From: Antedon bifida
Lineage: Eukaryota; Echinodermata; Crinoidea; Comatulida; Antedonidae
Reading direction: 5' to 3'
DNA length: 64,000 nt
Assembly: GCA_963402885.1 (NCBI GenBank)
Contig: OY727095.1
Location: forward strand, 11,723,001-11,787,000
A program made the translations under genes and the position numbers. The notes below the pieces were generated by a model, which was given only the letters and a program-made list of their open reading frames with translations, was not told the DNA's origin and made no database searches. This document shows, in pieces, positions 57,201 to 63,700 of this stretch. Numbering within the stretch: position 1 is the first letter of the stretch; each line of letters starts with the position of its first letter.

Positions 57201-58944
57201 TAATGATATTAAAATGTTTCATAATAAGTAAAATTTTTCATTGGACATAGGTCAATAAATTTATTTTAGTATTAAATTATTGTATTTTATGTTGTTTTAT
57301 ATAGAATGTTTTCCTCTCTTTCACAGGAACGAGATTTAACGAATTCACTAGAAGTGGACGTGAAGGGTTTGAAACAGCAACTTGAAGATTTGGCTGAAGA
57401 GAAGAAACATCATGAGCAAGAAACGATACAGGTGCATAAAAAACATTTATAAATTCTTGGTCCATATTTATTCTCTCAGAACTTTACCAGTACATTAGCA
57501 ATTCTTGATTTCAGACCCATTAAGTTCTAACGTCCATGTACAAATGGCTAAATTAAACTTATTTTAAAAGTTTCAAAATTCACATTGGTAGAAAATCGCA
57601 TTTCGATAATATCCTACAGCAGTACCTTTTCTTCTATGGAAATATCTCCGTAAATTGTTGACTTTGTTGTAAATTAAGCCAGATGTGGATTCATAGATTG
57701 TTGAAAGTGAGGTTAAGATATAAAGCTCTGTCTACATTATCAAACGTTATGTGATGTGCCCAAATATAGAAGTGATATGCACAAATATGGTAGTGATATG
57801 ACGTCCATATATGGTCACATCACATTTTGTCACATAAACTTTGATAGTGAAGATAGAGCTTTAGATTAATAATGAATTTGATACTGTTTTTCAAATTCTA
57901 GATCAAGGAAATGTACAGACGTGAAACAGAGAAATCAGAAGGAGAGAGTTCAAGAAACAATGCCATTATTGTGGACTATAAAGAAATATGTACTCAGTTG
58001 AGTGAACGATTAGAAAAACAACAAACATCTCATAAACAAACAATGGAACATATAAGAGTAAGTTGACATAAGCATTATCCATTAAAATATATTTAGAACC
58101 TCATAAACTCTGTAGAAGATGCTGTTATTTAGTAGCATTAGATTTGAACATTCAGCTAATTTGTGATCAAAACGACACTCAAACTCCCTGATGAAATAAG
58201 GGGACAGACAACAAATATAAGATATGTATTTTTATGCCTACATAGATTGATTTTCACCCCAATTACAATCATATTATGCTTCCTTAAGCTTACCTAGTTT
58301 GACAAAAAAGATGTGATGTGCCTAAATATGTTAGTGATATGCCCAAATATGGTAGTGAGATTTTTATATTTGACACATTTTTTGTCATATAAAGGATGAT
58401 AGTGTAGACAGCTTAAAGCTCCCTGACAACTACATGACTGCCTATGTTTGGATCAAATCAAAAAAGCAGAATGTTCTTAGAAATTGTATACAAATATTTA
58501 AGATGGTTAAAGTTGGATTATAACTTGGAGTCATGCTTTTCTACCAGCTCGGTTCCTTTCTCAATAAACTTTAAAAATGTTTCAACCTTTTTGTTTAATC
58601 CAAACTGATCTATAATTTAAATTTTGCAGACCAAAGTACAGGAGTGTGATAATTGCTCAGGTGTGTTTACAAGTGATGGTAACATAGCTGCCAGTGAACC
58701 ACCTCTCAAGCCTGAAGACATCGATCCTCGTCTGGCTGCTGCATCGTTACAAATGAGAGAACTAGAGTTAGACTTAGCGCACACCAAACTCCAGTTAGTT
58801 GAATCTCAGTGCCATGTACAAGAAGTGGAACACCAATTAAATGCTGCAGTGAATGAGTTACAAGAGATGCAAGCATCCAAGAACAGCTGGTTACAAAAGA
58901 CCTTTACTTCTTTTAAAGAAGCAACAACGTTGAAAAAAGAATGA
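11683..58944 (+). CDS. RABGAP1: RABGAP1 orthologue (Rab GTPase-activating protein 1), complete, 19 coding exons
   Basis: Role: TBC-domain activator of GTP hydrolysis by Rab proteins, cytosolic and on endosomal/Golgi membranes or centrosome in the known family. Exons: 11683-12244, 18207-18426, 19497-19677, 24117-24391, 24644-24710, 26862-26964, 27520-27683, 29272-29437, 32076-32320, 47352-47465, 52646-52720, 53574-53699, 54128-54313, 54666-54794, 55194-55277, 56446-56556, 57327-57431, 57902-58057, 58630-58944. All are GT-AG and phase-consistent, totalling 3384 bases including stop (1127 residues; human 1069). Acidic N-terminus 1-187; PTB about 209-334; DUF3694-like about 355-520; TBC about 627-830 with arginine finger R675 (IQRDISRTF) and glutamine finger Q712 (YVQG instead of YCQG); coiled coil about 865-1100. 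The first ATG is chosen because the exon is open only from there after a possible UTR acceptor. RABGAP1 and RABGAP1L are vertebrate paralogues; this is the single invertebrate counterpart. Confidence 0.95.
12626..13170. repeat. Minisatellite, unit about 61 bp
   Basis: About nine imperfect units built on tgaatattcattaaattatt, agatcaagctattaatcttg and ggaattattaaaatacccta, with gains and losses in individual units. Confidence 0.85.
14835..14931. repeat. 16-bp minisatellite
   Basis: Unit ctgtaaaagcctgctt is repeated without change about four times, then once with a short insertion (ctacaagcccgcttctgtaa). Confidence 0.9.
15738..16037 (-). mobile_element. tRNA-derived SINE (Leu/Ser-like head)
   Basis: Read on the minus strand, the element begins near GAGTGACCGAGCGGTTAAGA, an A-box like that of tRNA-Leu/Ser. 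The body includes ggttcgaggc-type, gtatacatctgg and gcacttta elements. The body recurs at 56575-57113, and a fragment at 43692-43722. Confidence 0.6.
16734..17237. mobile_element. 504-bp MITE with TA target duplication
   Basis: Left end ggaggtttcgcaaccttacg through aatacgataacgaaaacgga is inverted at the right (tccgttttcgttatcgtatt, cgtaagattgcgaaacctct). TA flanks both sides (16732-16733, 17238-17239). No coding capacity. TIRs of about 45 bp differ at few positions. Confidence 0.8.
18207..18426 (+). CDS. RABGAP1: RABGAP1 exon 2 (PTB start)
   Basis: Acceptor ttttgcag, donor gtaaag. Residues 188-260. Starts the phosphotyrosine-binding fold with [20 protein letters not shown] and [11 protein letters not shown]. 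Confidence 0.95.
19497..19677 (+). CDS. RABGAP1: RABGAP1 exon 3 (PTB core)
   Basis: Acceptor tttgcag, donor gtaggt. Residues 261-321, including [20 protein letters not shown] and [11 protein letters not shown]. Ends in phase 0. Confidence 0.95.
21313..21456. mobile_element. MITE, family C
   Basis: Left caccattcacacttaggcta is inverted at the right as ttaattaagtgtgattggtg; about 144 bp. No coding capacity. Confidence 0.5.
22582..22726. mobile_element. MITE, family B
   Basis: Perfectly inverted outer ends aagcttggttcc...ggaaccaagctt, then ctacttgg/cctagtgg. The core contains ccaatcac and gtgattggt. Related to 7095-7220. Confidence 0.75.
22832..22861 (+). other. RABGAP1: Candidate 30-bp cassette microexon of RABGAP1
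   Basis: A good acceptor (cttatgttttcag) and donor (gtaaat) bound exactly 30 bases coding [10 protein letters not shown]. Intron 3 is phase 0, so inclusion would add ten residues to the PTB domain between EIPEA and VHKILQ without disturbing the frame. No transcript evidence is available here. Confidence 0.35.
24117..24391 (+). CDS. RABGAP1: RABGAP1 exon 4 (PTB C-terminal helix, start of DUF3694-like region)
   Basis: Acceptor gttttgtag, donor gtatgt. Residues 322-412. [13 protein letters not shown] closes the [13 protein letters not shown] and [11 protein letters not shown] match the DUF3694-type region of RABGAP1. Confidence 0.95.
24644..24710 (+). CDS. RABGAP1: RABGAP1 exon 5
   Basis: Acceptor tttttgtag, donor gtaaat. 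Only 67 bp; codes [13 protein letters not shown] and MHLLDM (residues 413-435). Confidence 0.93.
25395..25655 (+). mobile_element. 3' end of a CR1/L2-like LINE (ORF2 C-terminus plus 3' UTR)
   Basis: An open stretch gives [20 protein letters not shown], then [20 protein letters not shown] and FKHQLKTF before TAA. This is the typical 'FSVxAxRxWNxLPxxLR...F+xxLKTF' end of non-LTR reverse transcriptases. It is followed by ggcgctctgttctttgtagg and an (agaat)n tail. It is 5'-truncated, as usual. Confidence 0.75.
26063..26115. mobile_element. MITE family A, one end only
   Basis: agctctgtctacactatcaa followed by tgtgatgtgccc; the right end is missing. Confidence 0.45.
26473..26714. repeat. 240-bp dispersed repeat ending in a family-A MITE core
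   Basis: Near-identical to 31066-31318: ttttttgcacttttaataag, gtttaaggaaggatactaaa, gtgggtattctacagtata, then the MITE core ggtagtcatatgcccatata. Confidence 0.8.
26862..26964 (+). CDS. RABGAP1: RABGAP1 exon 6
   Basis: Acceptor aacttgcag, donor gtaaaa. Residues 436-469, less conserved, with [19 protein letters not shown] aligning to the human YVITGSWNP stretch. Confidence 0.9.
27520..27683 (+). CDS. RABGAP1: RABGAP1 exon 7
   Basis: Acceptor gttttctag, donor gtaaaa. Residues 470-524, with [20 protein letters not shown], near-identical to human FMTTAVDLVITEVQEPVRF. Confidence 0.95.
27684..29271 (+). other. RABGAP1 intron 7
   Basis: About 1.6 kb. The one item of note is a candidate alternative exon at 28791-28911. 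The rest shows nothing assignable. Confidence 0.5.
28791..28911 (+). other. Candidate alternative or poison exon in RABGAP1 intron 7
   Basis: A strong polypyrimidine tract and acceptor (tctctctctcttag) lead into a patch of higher GC. In the RABGAP1 phase it reads [20 protein letters not shown] and soon stops. In another frame it reads a hydrophobic [18 protein letters not shown] up to TAA at 28909-28911, directly followed by AATAAA. It could be a stop-containing alternative 3' exon or chance. Confidence 0.2.
29272..29437 (+). CDS. RABGAP1: RABGAP1 exon 8 (linker)
   Basis: Acceptor aattttttcag; donor gttcgt is weak but gives the only frame-consistent join. Residues 525-579, a Ser/Gln-rich linker between the DUF3694-like and TBC parts. 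Confidence 0.85.
29438..32075 (+). other. RABGAP1 intron 8
   Basis: About 2.6 kb, AT-rich. Contains the repeat copy at 31066-31331, a (gaa)n run near 31526 and a DR1-type TGACCTATGACCT at 30882-30894. No exon recognised. Confidence 0.6.
31066..31331. repeat. Second copy of the 240-bp repeat with complete MITE right end
   Basis: Matches 26473-26714 and continues to the terminal tagtgtagacagagctta, so it preserves the MITE end that the other copy has lost. Confidence 0.8.
32076..32320 (+). CDS. RABGAP1: RABGAP1 exon 9 (TBC start)
   Basis: Acceptor atatattcag, donor gtaaga. Residues 580-661, including [19 protein letters not shown] and [16 protein letters not shown], the opening helix of the TBC domain. 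Confidence 0.97.
33418..34455 (-). CDS. Rhodopsin-class GPCR, GPR21/GPR52-like, intronless
   Basis: Role: seven-helix plasma-membrane receptor; ligand unknown, Gs-type signalling is known for human GPR52 only. 345 residues (human GPR21 349, GPR52 361). ATG at 34453-34455 is chosen because the frame further upstream has no ATG. Visible: N-glycosylation sites NIT and NIS (13-18); TM1 with GN (N48); TM2 LAIAD (D76); disulfide cysteines C101 and C179; DRY at 125-127 ([16 protein letters not shown]); W153; P200; TM6 [10 protein letters not shown]7 [20 protein letters not shown], where the family has NCxIYS in place of NPxxY; cysteine-rich tail (palmitoylation likely). Lies antisense in RABGAP1 intron 9. 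The GPR21/52 assignment rests on the TM3, TM6 and TM7 motifs; another orphan amine-like class is possible. Confidence 0.9.
   Translation of the reverse strand: MYDNYSDSIDISNITNISDDSANNDFKPTRLLVSFLVLTAMILIICGNLIVITVFHYTPSLRNPNTVFITSLAIADLGVGISCLFSVYALFTGEKLNTYLCQAIGFFLTVVVGVSIMTLGCISIDRYIAVTKPLKYTNIMTKKRTRVISVSVWILSVAIFSPSLFGWGNYEFNDYTYECRLQWDIDVQFSFYVLSVLVFPNIVISSFCYYHIYKACRRQVKKHITQMENFSVDDSTGTSDRESNRKVQERAVAKIFLVIVSAFYFTWLPFIIIRILEGIIPNIDIPNLVSFLTAWMGIFNSFLNCLIYSISHKSFQAGLKALLKTIKDECIYYCRKHTAKCCNRV
34780..35460. repeat. Degenerate repeats upstream of the GPCR, spacing about 220 bp
   Basis: Motif (g)cagaagaaacagg recurs near 34770, 34986, 35226 and 35444, twice followed by ttttcaataac and an atggcagc tract. 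Units are strongly diverged. Confidence 0.4.
36515..36597 (+). mobile_element. 3' tail of an L2/CR1-like LINE or its SINE
   Basis: tgaagcgccttgatcaattt, then ggaaaggcgctatacacaag and (att)n: the hairpin 'GCGCCTTGA...AGGCGCTATA' and trinucleotide tail typical of such elements. Confidence 0.55.
37180..38864. repeat. Tandem duplication, copy 1 (1685 bp)
   Basis: Starts taataatgtactcagaaact and ends gacgtggctttacacaag, where the second copy begins at once. Identity with copy 2 is very high, so the event is recent. Contains a 116-codon minus-strand frame (38218-38568) that I do not accept as a gene. Confidence 0.9.
38865..41844. repeat. Tandem duplication, copy 2, interrupted by a Helitron
   Basis: Left part 38865-39250, right part 40540-41844; together about 1691 bp matching copy 1 end to end. 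The interruption is the element at 39251-40539, so insertion came after the duplication. Confidence 0.9.
39251..40539 (-). mobile_element. Non-autonomous Helitron, 1289 bp
   Basis: On the minus strand the element starts TCTATATATAAATTATGG and ends CACCCTCTAG, giving the 5'-TC and 3'-CTRR (CTAG) signatures. Near the 3' end TAGAGGG pairs with CCCTCTA. The empty site is known from duplication copy 1 (CTTACTATAGGG): insertion is exactly between A and T with no target duplication. No Rep/helicase coding. Confidence 0.88.
42205..42462. repeat. Dispersed short repeat gttatttttagattaaaggg
   Basis: Four imperfect copies of ttattttYagattaaa(g/t)(g/a)gtgt occur in about 255 bp. Confidence 0.6.
43692..43722 (+). 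mobile_element. Fragment of the tRNA-derived SINE family
   Basis: gatgagtagggggttaccct is the reverse complement of the stretch at about 15833-15860 in the SINE. Confidence 0.45.
45516..45700 (-). other. Unassigned minus-strand open frame in intron 9
   Basis: Open from an ATG at 45698-45700 with a protein-like, mixed composition ([20 protein letters not shown], then [15 protein letters not shown]). Faintly like the second half of a von Willebrand A domain, but no second exon or motif confirms this. It ends in TGA at 45516. Confidence 0.2.
46437..46636. mobile_element. 200-bp MITE with TTAA target duplication
   Basis: agatgtattgtcccccaaaa is inverted as ttagggggacaatatatct. TTAA abuts both ends (46433-46436, 46637-46640), suggesting a piggyBac- or Kolobok-mobilised MITE. 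A lone related end (gggaacaatacatcc-ttaa) lies at 44697-44715. Confidence 0.75.
47043..47102 (+). repeat. tRNA-like sequence (SINE head or tRNA remnant)
   Basis: tagcttggtggttaacatgc resembles a tRNA A-box and ggttcaatcctg a B-box, about 30 bp apart. No full cloverleaf is evident. Confidence 0.4.
47352..47465 (+). CDS. RABGAP1: RABGAP1 exon 10 (TBC arginine finger)
   Basis: Acceptor ttgtctttaag, donor gttggt. Residues 662-699. Carries IQRDISRTF, the IxxDxxR arginine-finger motif (R675); the proline usual after RTF is threonine here. Confidence 0.95.
48888..49753 (+). mobile_element. Ty3/Gypsy retroelement fragment (linker and integrase zinc-binding part)
   Basis: Fossil fragment nested in the palindromic element. 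The encoded stretch shows the HHCC zinc-binding signature of Gypsy integrases ([20 protein letters not shown]) after a low-complexity linker. No gag, protease, reverse transcriptase or complete integrase is present, so it is broken. Identical 57-bp direct repeats border it (48888-48944, 49697-49753). Age cannot be measured; the intact direct repeats suggest the arrangement is not very old. Confidence 0.75.
51070..51440. repeat. Imperfect 370-bp palindrome
   Basis: agtttctcagaaaaaaatt, atagcttgatatttttgttg, tccatctttttggt and attttattggatagat on the left are inverted on the right, with the centre near 51255. Foldback structure beside the right arm of the larger element. Confidence 0.75.
52646..52720 (+). 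CDS. RABGAP1: RABGAP1 exon 11 (TBC glutamine finger)
   Basis: Acceptor ttaatatag, donor gtaagt. Residues 700-724, [20 protein letters not shown] and VLLLH. Glutamine finger Q712 is present but the preceding cysteine is valine. Decayed tandem copies of the exon follow at 52821-53000. Confidence 0.95.
52821..53000 (+). pseudogene. Decayed tandem copies of RABGAP1 exon 11
   Basis: Copy 2 (about 52821-52879) keeps ggttatgtccaaggcttatc and its donor gtaggt but has lost the first third of the exon and gained three bases (ttcttatactt). From the nearest acceptor it would be 70 bp, breaking the frame. Copy 3 (about 52965-53000) retains only agactagtctgtgccatatt and gcttatcctt. Offset about 156 bp, then about 139 bp, including duplicated intron sequence. 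Confidence 0.75.
53574..53699 (+). CDS. RABGAP1: RABGAP1 exon 12 (TBC)
   Basis: Acceptor ctttctcag, donor gtttgt. Residues 725-766, with [20 protein letters not shown] and RKFYQLERF, very close to human. Confidence 0.95.
54030..54090 (-). repeat. tRNA-like sequence (SINE head or tRNA remnant)
   Basis: On the minus strand atggtttagctgttagcatg and ttgggtttgattg resemble A- and B-boxes. Decayed; no cloverleaf. Confidence 0.35.
54128..54313 (+). CDS. RABGAP1: RABGAP1 exon 13 (TBC)
   Basis: Acceptor cttacag, donor gtaaat. Residues 767-828, with [20 protein letters not shown] and [17 protein letters not shown]. Confidence 0.96.
54666..54794 (+). CDS. RABGAP1: RABGAP1 exon 14 (end of TBC)
   Basis: Acceptor ttcttccaag, donor gtaatg. 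Residues 829-871, with [19 protein letters not shown]. Confidence 0.95.
54831..54945. mobile_element. MITE, family A
   Basis: agctgtgtctacactatcaa, then tgatgtccccaaatatggta and gggcacatcacatttttttg. In RABGAP1 intron 14. Confidence 0.65.
55194..55277 (+). CDS. RABGAP1: RABGAP1 exon 15 (coiled-coil start)
   Basis: Acceptor ctttcacag, donor gtaagt. Residues 872-899, with [20 protein letters not shown], like human KLKKYEKEY and EDPIERFE. Confidence 0.94.
55278..56445 (+). other. RABGAP1 intron 15
   Basis: About 1.2 kb, AT-rich with a poly(A) run of about 23 bases near 55786-55808 and (aatg)n near 56282. Nothing else assignable. Confidence 0.6.
56446..56556 (+). CDS. RABGAP1: RABGAP1 exon 16 (coiled coil)
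   Basis: Acceptor ttttgatgtag, donor gtaaat. Residues 900-936, with [16 protein letters not shown], matching human NMRLEQENDDLAHELV. Confidence 0.95.
56575..57113 (-). mobile_element. Two adjacent tRNA-derived SINE copies
   Basis: The right copy begins on the minus strand with GTGGCTGAGTGGCTAAGGCA (tRNA-Leu/Ser A-box) and caggttcaaggctc (B-box). The shared body gtatacactgggcctccagt followed by ttaagtcctta occurs twice (near 56815 and 56970). The left copy is longer and reaches aaccctctactcttc, like the copy at 15738-16037. Confidence 0.65.
57327..57431 (+). CDS. RABGAP1: RABGAP1 exon 17 (coiled coil)
   Basis: Acceptor ctttcacag, donor gtgcat. Residues 937-971, heptad-rich ([19 protein letters not shown]). 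Confidence 0.92.
57723..57862. mobile_element. MITE, family A, both ends present
   Basis: agctctgtctacattatcaa and ttgatagtgaagatagagct are inverted around the family core. In RABGAP1 intron 17. Confidence 0.75.
57902..58057 (+). CDS. RABGAP1: RABGAP1 exon 18 (coiled coil)
   Basis: Acceptor aattctag, donor gtaagt. Residues 972-1023, with [20 protein letters not shown], matching human [20 protein letters not shown]. Confidence 0.95.
58295..58415. mobile_element. MITE, family A, diverged
   Basis: gatgtgatgtgcctaaatat, ggtagtgagattt and gatagtgtagacagctta. In RABGAP1 intron 18. Confidence 0.6.
58630..58944 (+). CDS. RABGAP1: RABGAP1 exon 19 (C-terminus and stop)
   Basis: Acceptor attttgcag; TGA at 58942-58944. 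Residues 1024-1127, with [20 protein letters not shown] and a C-terminal [14 protein letters not shown] like the human end. Confidence 0.95.
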   Translation, partial: TKVQECDNCSGVFTSDGNIAASEPPLKPEDIDPRLAAASLQMRELELDLAHTKLQLVESQCHVQEVEHQLNAAVNELQEMQASKNSWLQKTFTSFKEATTLKKE

Positions 58945-60130
58945 TATAATGAATGTTATTATTCTGAACATGTTTTGTTGGATTAGGGTAAGTTTGGTTA
59001 TTAACATCAACCATGTTTTATTGACAACTACAGCACATGTTAGACAAACTGAATATGTGGTTGTATGTTATTTGGTGCTGTGATAATCTAATGTATCTGT
59101 ATTGTAGTAAGGAGCTATAGGGTTCGCTAAAAAACATATCCTGTTCTTTAACCTACTATTTTGTCTGGCTATCATTCTGCGGTAAGAAAATCTACTAATT
59201 AAACATAAAGGCAAGGAAATTTGTGCTCTAAAATGGAAGATGACTAATCGTGGAACAGTACAACTTGTAGATGGTGATGCTAATGTATGCAAACTCATAA
59301 ACAATTTTTATTTAATAGCAATAGTCTGTATAAATGTAATTTTAAGATGTACATTCTTTTTATTTGTAATACCCACGTTATTAGGGTTGGTATTTGTCAA
59401 TTACCTCGCTATCATATTTATTTTAGCTTACTTTATGCTAAGCTACTTAATTTGTTTTACCGAAAAGAACTGTTTGGATAAGTAAAACAAAATGCTTTGA
59501 AGAAACAAGAAAAATGGTAATAACAAATACAACTTAAGTATCTTGAAAAAGTTTTTTTTTTCTTTTTTAAAGTTTGTGGGGTTTTGTGGATCACTAATTA
59601 GATATATTCATATAATAATTTTTTTTTTTACAAAATTTATTCTTTGTAACCTTTAGTAATTTGATTATTGTAAGATTTCTGTTCGGATCATATTTCTTGA
59701 CCAAACCATTGTAAAAATTGTTCAAATATTTGAAAAGCAATATTTTTTTCTGAAATGTCTTACAAAATCGCTATTTTGCAATGCGTATTTTCCTACAATA
59801 ACATTTTTCATTGCAGTTAATCCCAAAGTTTAGTTGATTTTACACAGGAATAGATTATACAGTATTAATATATTAAATAATTGAATACAATATATACTCT
59901 CATATCGGTGGAGTATGCTTTACTTTATGTATTAATTATCACATAATATTCAGACACTTTGTTGGACCCTGAAGTATTTCGCTTAATAGGGAGATCTACT
60001 GTACTACAAAGTGTATATTAAGAAATTATAAAGTTATTTATCCATGTGAGCGAATTTTGCTTATCTACAAAACTCTTTGAAAATAATAATATTTTATTAT
60101 GCAAATTTTTAAATAAACCTTGATTTTAAC
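58945..60130 (+). other. RABGAP1: Probable RABGAP1 3' untranslated region
   Basis: AT-rich sequence after the stop. AATAAA at 60112-60117 is a plausible polyadenylation signal, with others further on; the true end is not fixed. An 81-codon hydrophobic frame at 59240-59485 is not accepted as a gene. Confidence 0.35.
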
Positions 60131-62663
60131 CTTTTGTTACGTGTTATAGCTGAAAAAATGCATAATAAATAGATAATAAATATCATTAAAAATAATGATT
60201 ATAGAGAAAAAAAGCCATTAAGAAGTTAAAAATAAGACAAACAAATAATACTTGAAAAAAACTTGAATACATTTTTTATCCTTGGTTACCACTGGGTGAC
60301 ATTTTCGAATTAGTTTTGCAATTTTTTAGTTACAATTCTGTTAATATTTGTTTGTATGTATGAAATACAAAGAATGTGTAAATACTAATTACATTAATAG
60401 CTACTATATTGTTATTTTATTTTAATGTTTATTTTGAAACTGGTATTAACGATACTTTATCTACTAATCTTAGTTCATAGTATTTTTTTACTGTTAATGT
60501 ACTTTTTGTTTAATTTTCTTTACAACTAACTTTTACAACTGATGTACATTGTTGTTAAACAGAAAGCAAATTTGTTTTCATGTAAATATTTAAAGAAAAT
60601 AGACAATTTATAACATGGATAGAAAGACTTATGGTACACTGTGTATTATCTGTAGATCATTTGTATAGTAATGTGTATAAGTTATTTTAGCAAATGTGTA
60701 CTGTAAATTTCCTATTCTCATTTATAATTTTGGATTAGACTAGCATTTTATCCATATAGATAACTTCATTGTCCATAAACAATATGAATATAATTTTCAT
60801 CCGCTATAAAATTTCCATTTTAAAATGTACAGAAATAATTTCTAAATGGTACGGTAACAAAGTTTTAGGGTGGGTTGAGTTAACCCATTTAACCTATATG
60901 ATAATTTATTGGAAGTATATGATTTTGTTGTTGATATAATAGACAATTTAATGTCGTAAGCACAATTTGACGGAATTGAGAAACATTGGATCTATGGCTG
61001 AATATTTATTATAATTCAATTTAGGAATATTGTTGGGTAAAAAAAAACACAAATGTTATAAAATTGATGTTTGATTTGGTGAAAGGTAGTAAAATGTATT
61101 TCAACAACATTGTTCTTGTGTCTATTTGTCTTCTACAATTTTTTGAAAAATATTGACTTTTCAAAAAATATATACATATGTGTACATGCTTGGAACACAA
61201 TATGTGCGTCTGCGGATGCCAAATTATAGTATAGTAACCATGATTAAATCTATCAACATAGTATATTTTTAAGAAAATCAGCCTGTCTTCAACATTATGA
61301 TGCTATACTCGAGCTGTTCAACTGATTTTCATCTATTAAAAACAATTATCGTAGGAGGAGATAGGAAAATGCGAAGCATGCTCATATTATTGTGTGCGGG
61401 TATTTTTCAAGGTGGACATGCATTAGACAGTGTATACCACGATCGGAAAACACCCTCTATTTGGGGCAAATGGTTGAAGCTAAATTCGTTTTAATTGTCA
61501 ATAACTAATTATCTAACTCAGCTTAATTAGTAACCAGGGTTACATCAGGTGGTTAAAATCAGTACCGAAAGTACGGACCAACTTTATATACCATCGGGTA
61601 AACATTCTAGAAGTAACGTGCGATTTACCGAATTTTGCCCTTAAGTCAATTTACATATAGATATGTGTGTCTGCATCACTTTTACGCAAAAATCCCTGTA
61701 CTAAAGTACAGGTATTTTTTCTGAAAAATGGCCAAAATATTGATTTTTCAAAAGTCACTTATTATGCCATAATATTGCCATATATTCACACATATTGTAT
61801 TACCACCATTGGGCTGATTTCTTGGTAAATAATAAAAGTTGTTAAAGAGTAGAGTCAAAGGTCACAAAATTCATCTGACTGGGTTGATGTTCTATTGAAC
61901 ATGGTATCACTTCTAATACTATTATTCACTTAAACCATTAAAACTTCAGGGCTACATTGATGTCACTGAGCTTGAGGAGCTGATCTTAGATTTCAGGGAG
62001 ATTAAATTGTTTGAGAATAAAATAACAACAACATATAATACACAGTACAAATCTGATTATATTTTAATAATTACTCACGCCGATAATATGAATATAGCAC
62101 CTTCTCATATAAAAAATAAACATTAGTTTCTAACTTTGATATTGCTTAAAAAAGCAGTCAATGAAACATTGTTGAAGAATGGAGCAATTGCTACATATAG
62201 ATGTATTCAGCACATCAGTACAGTCGTTTATTTTGGTTTATTTTTACATGTTGTTTTTACACATTAAATTATATTGTTTTAGAATTGATCATGAAACCCT
62301 AGAGTCGCACACGTAATTGCATCTTATTTATTAAAATTACACACTATGAAATGGAGATACTTTATGTATGCGTAATTTATATAAACTGTCTATGATTCAC
62401 GTTCAGACACAAATGAAAGATTATAAAATAAATTGCAGAAATATACCGAGAAAGGACAAACACTATTTTTACAAAAATAAAAGATAATATAAACATTTAT
62501 TTTACAATTTGAAAGACTGTATGTAACAAACACTTCCTGAACATGTATGGGAGAGCACTGTGTACCAATGGACTAGGAGGACTAGGGGTAAATGGACTGT
62601 GAAACAGTTAAATAATTGCACATCAAACTGGTGATTTCTTTCACTATGAAATTCAAAACTAGC
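60131..62663. other. Intergenic, nothing assignable
   Basis: AT-rich DNA downstream of RABGAP1. No splice-supported coding sequence, RNA gene or clear transposon end recognised. Confidence 0.5.
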
Positions 62664-62990
62664 ATGGTACTACCAGTTCATGGGACTACTAGTTCATGGG
62701 ACTACCAGTTCATTGGACTACCAGTTCATGGGACTACAAGTTCATGGGACTACAAGTTCATGGGACTACAAGTTCATTGGAATACCAGTTCACGGGACTA
62801 CCGGTTCACGGGACTACCGGTTCACAGGATTCATTGGACTACAAGTTCATGGGATTACCAGTTCATTGGACTACCAGTTCATGGGACTACCAGATCATGG
62901 GACTACCAGTTCATGGGACTACTCCTCGTTCATTGGACAGTGTAAATCAGGGCTAGTAGAACTCAGAATCATATGACTACCAGTTCATTG
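62664..62990. repeat. 16-bp minisatellite (ggactaccagttcatg)
   Basis: About 17 units with one interrupted stretch near 62825 and an outlying unit at 62971-62990. Because 16 is not a multiple of three, three units make a 48-base period and all three plus frames stay open, giving spurious peptides of the type HGTTSSWDY. Confidence 0.93.
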
Positions 62991-63483
62991 ACAGAACTCA
63001 GTGGATTAGTGGATCTCAGGTTTAGTGGAACCAGACGATTTAAAAAAAAATAATAGTATAGTAAAAATTGGCTACAATGAGGATGATTGGATCATTGCAC
63101 AAGTGTGAACATTTAAGTCACCAGATCATTCGACTACACACAGTAGTAAAACTCTGGGCAAGCACTGGTTAAAAAATTGGACAATTGGACTTGGATTTGG
63201 ATAGTGTTGGAAGTTATGATTACTGGAGATTATTGGACATGTGGAATAATAATACTATTAATATGGAAGGAGTCATATTAGCACCTTTAAAATGACATCA
63301 TTTAAAGCTACTGTATACAGTAGAACACCATTGGGACAAAGTGTCCCTAATAGGGATGTCCCATGAATAGGTGTTAGTTGTTGGTTCCTTCCTCATCTCA
63401 CAGAAGTATCATACAAATTATAAAAATGTCACTTCTTTCAAAAAATACATAGTAATTCAATTTATCATAAAATTTTCCTCTAA

Positions 63484-63700
63484 AATTCAGCCTGTTATAC
63501 TGTATGCTTTAAAATTATTTAGTTTTAAAATGAATTATGCAGCCTTTAAAATGTTCAGCCTTAAAATTAATTTAGCCTTAAAATAATTCAGCTTAAAAGT
63601 AATTTAGCCTTAAAATAATTCAGCTAATTTAGTCATTAAAGAATTTAGCCGTTAAAATAATTTACATGTGAAATTCAGCCTTAAAATTAAATTCAGCAAC
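63484..63700. repeat. Degenerate short repeat (ttcagccttaaaata)
   Basis: About a dozen imperfect units of 11-18 bases alternating attcagcc and atttagcc with ttaaaat. Confidence 0.8.

Noticed and set aside
59240-59485. 81-codon hydrophobic frame after RABGAP1
   Set aside because: Lies in the presumed 3' untranslated region; T-rich DNA gives such frames by chance.
61297-61494. 65-codon plus-strand frame
   Set aside because: No homology, no splice sites and no promoter or polyadenylation context.
62616-62976. Three overlapping repetitive frames (HGTTSSWDY type)
   Set aside because: By-product of the 16-bp minisatellite.
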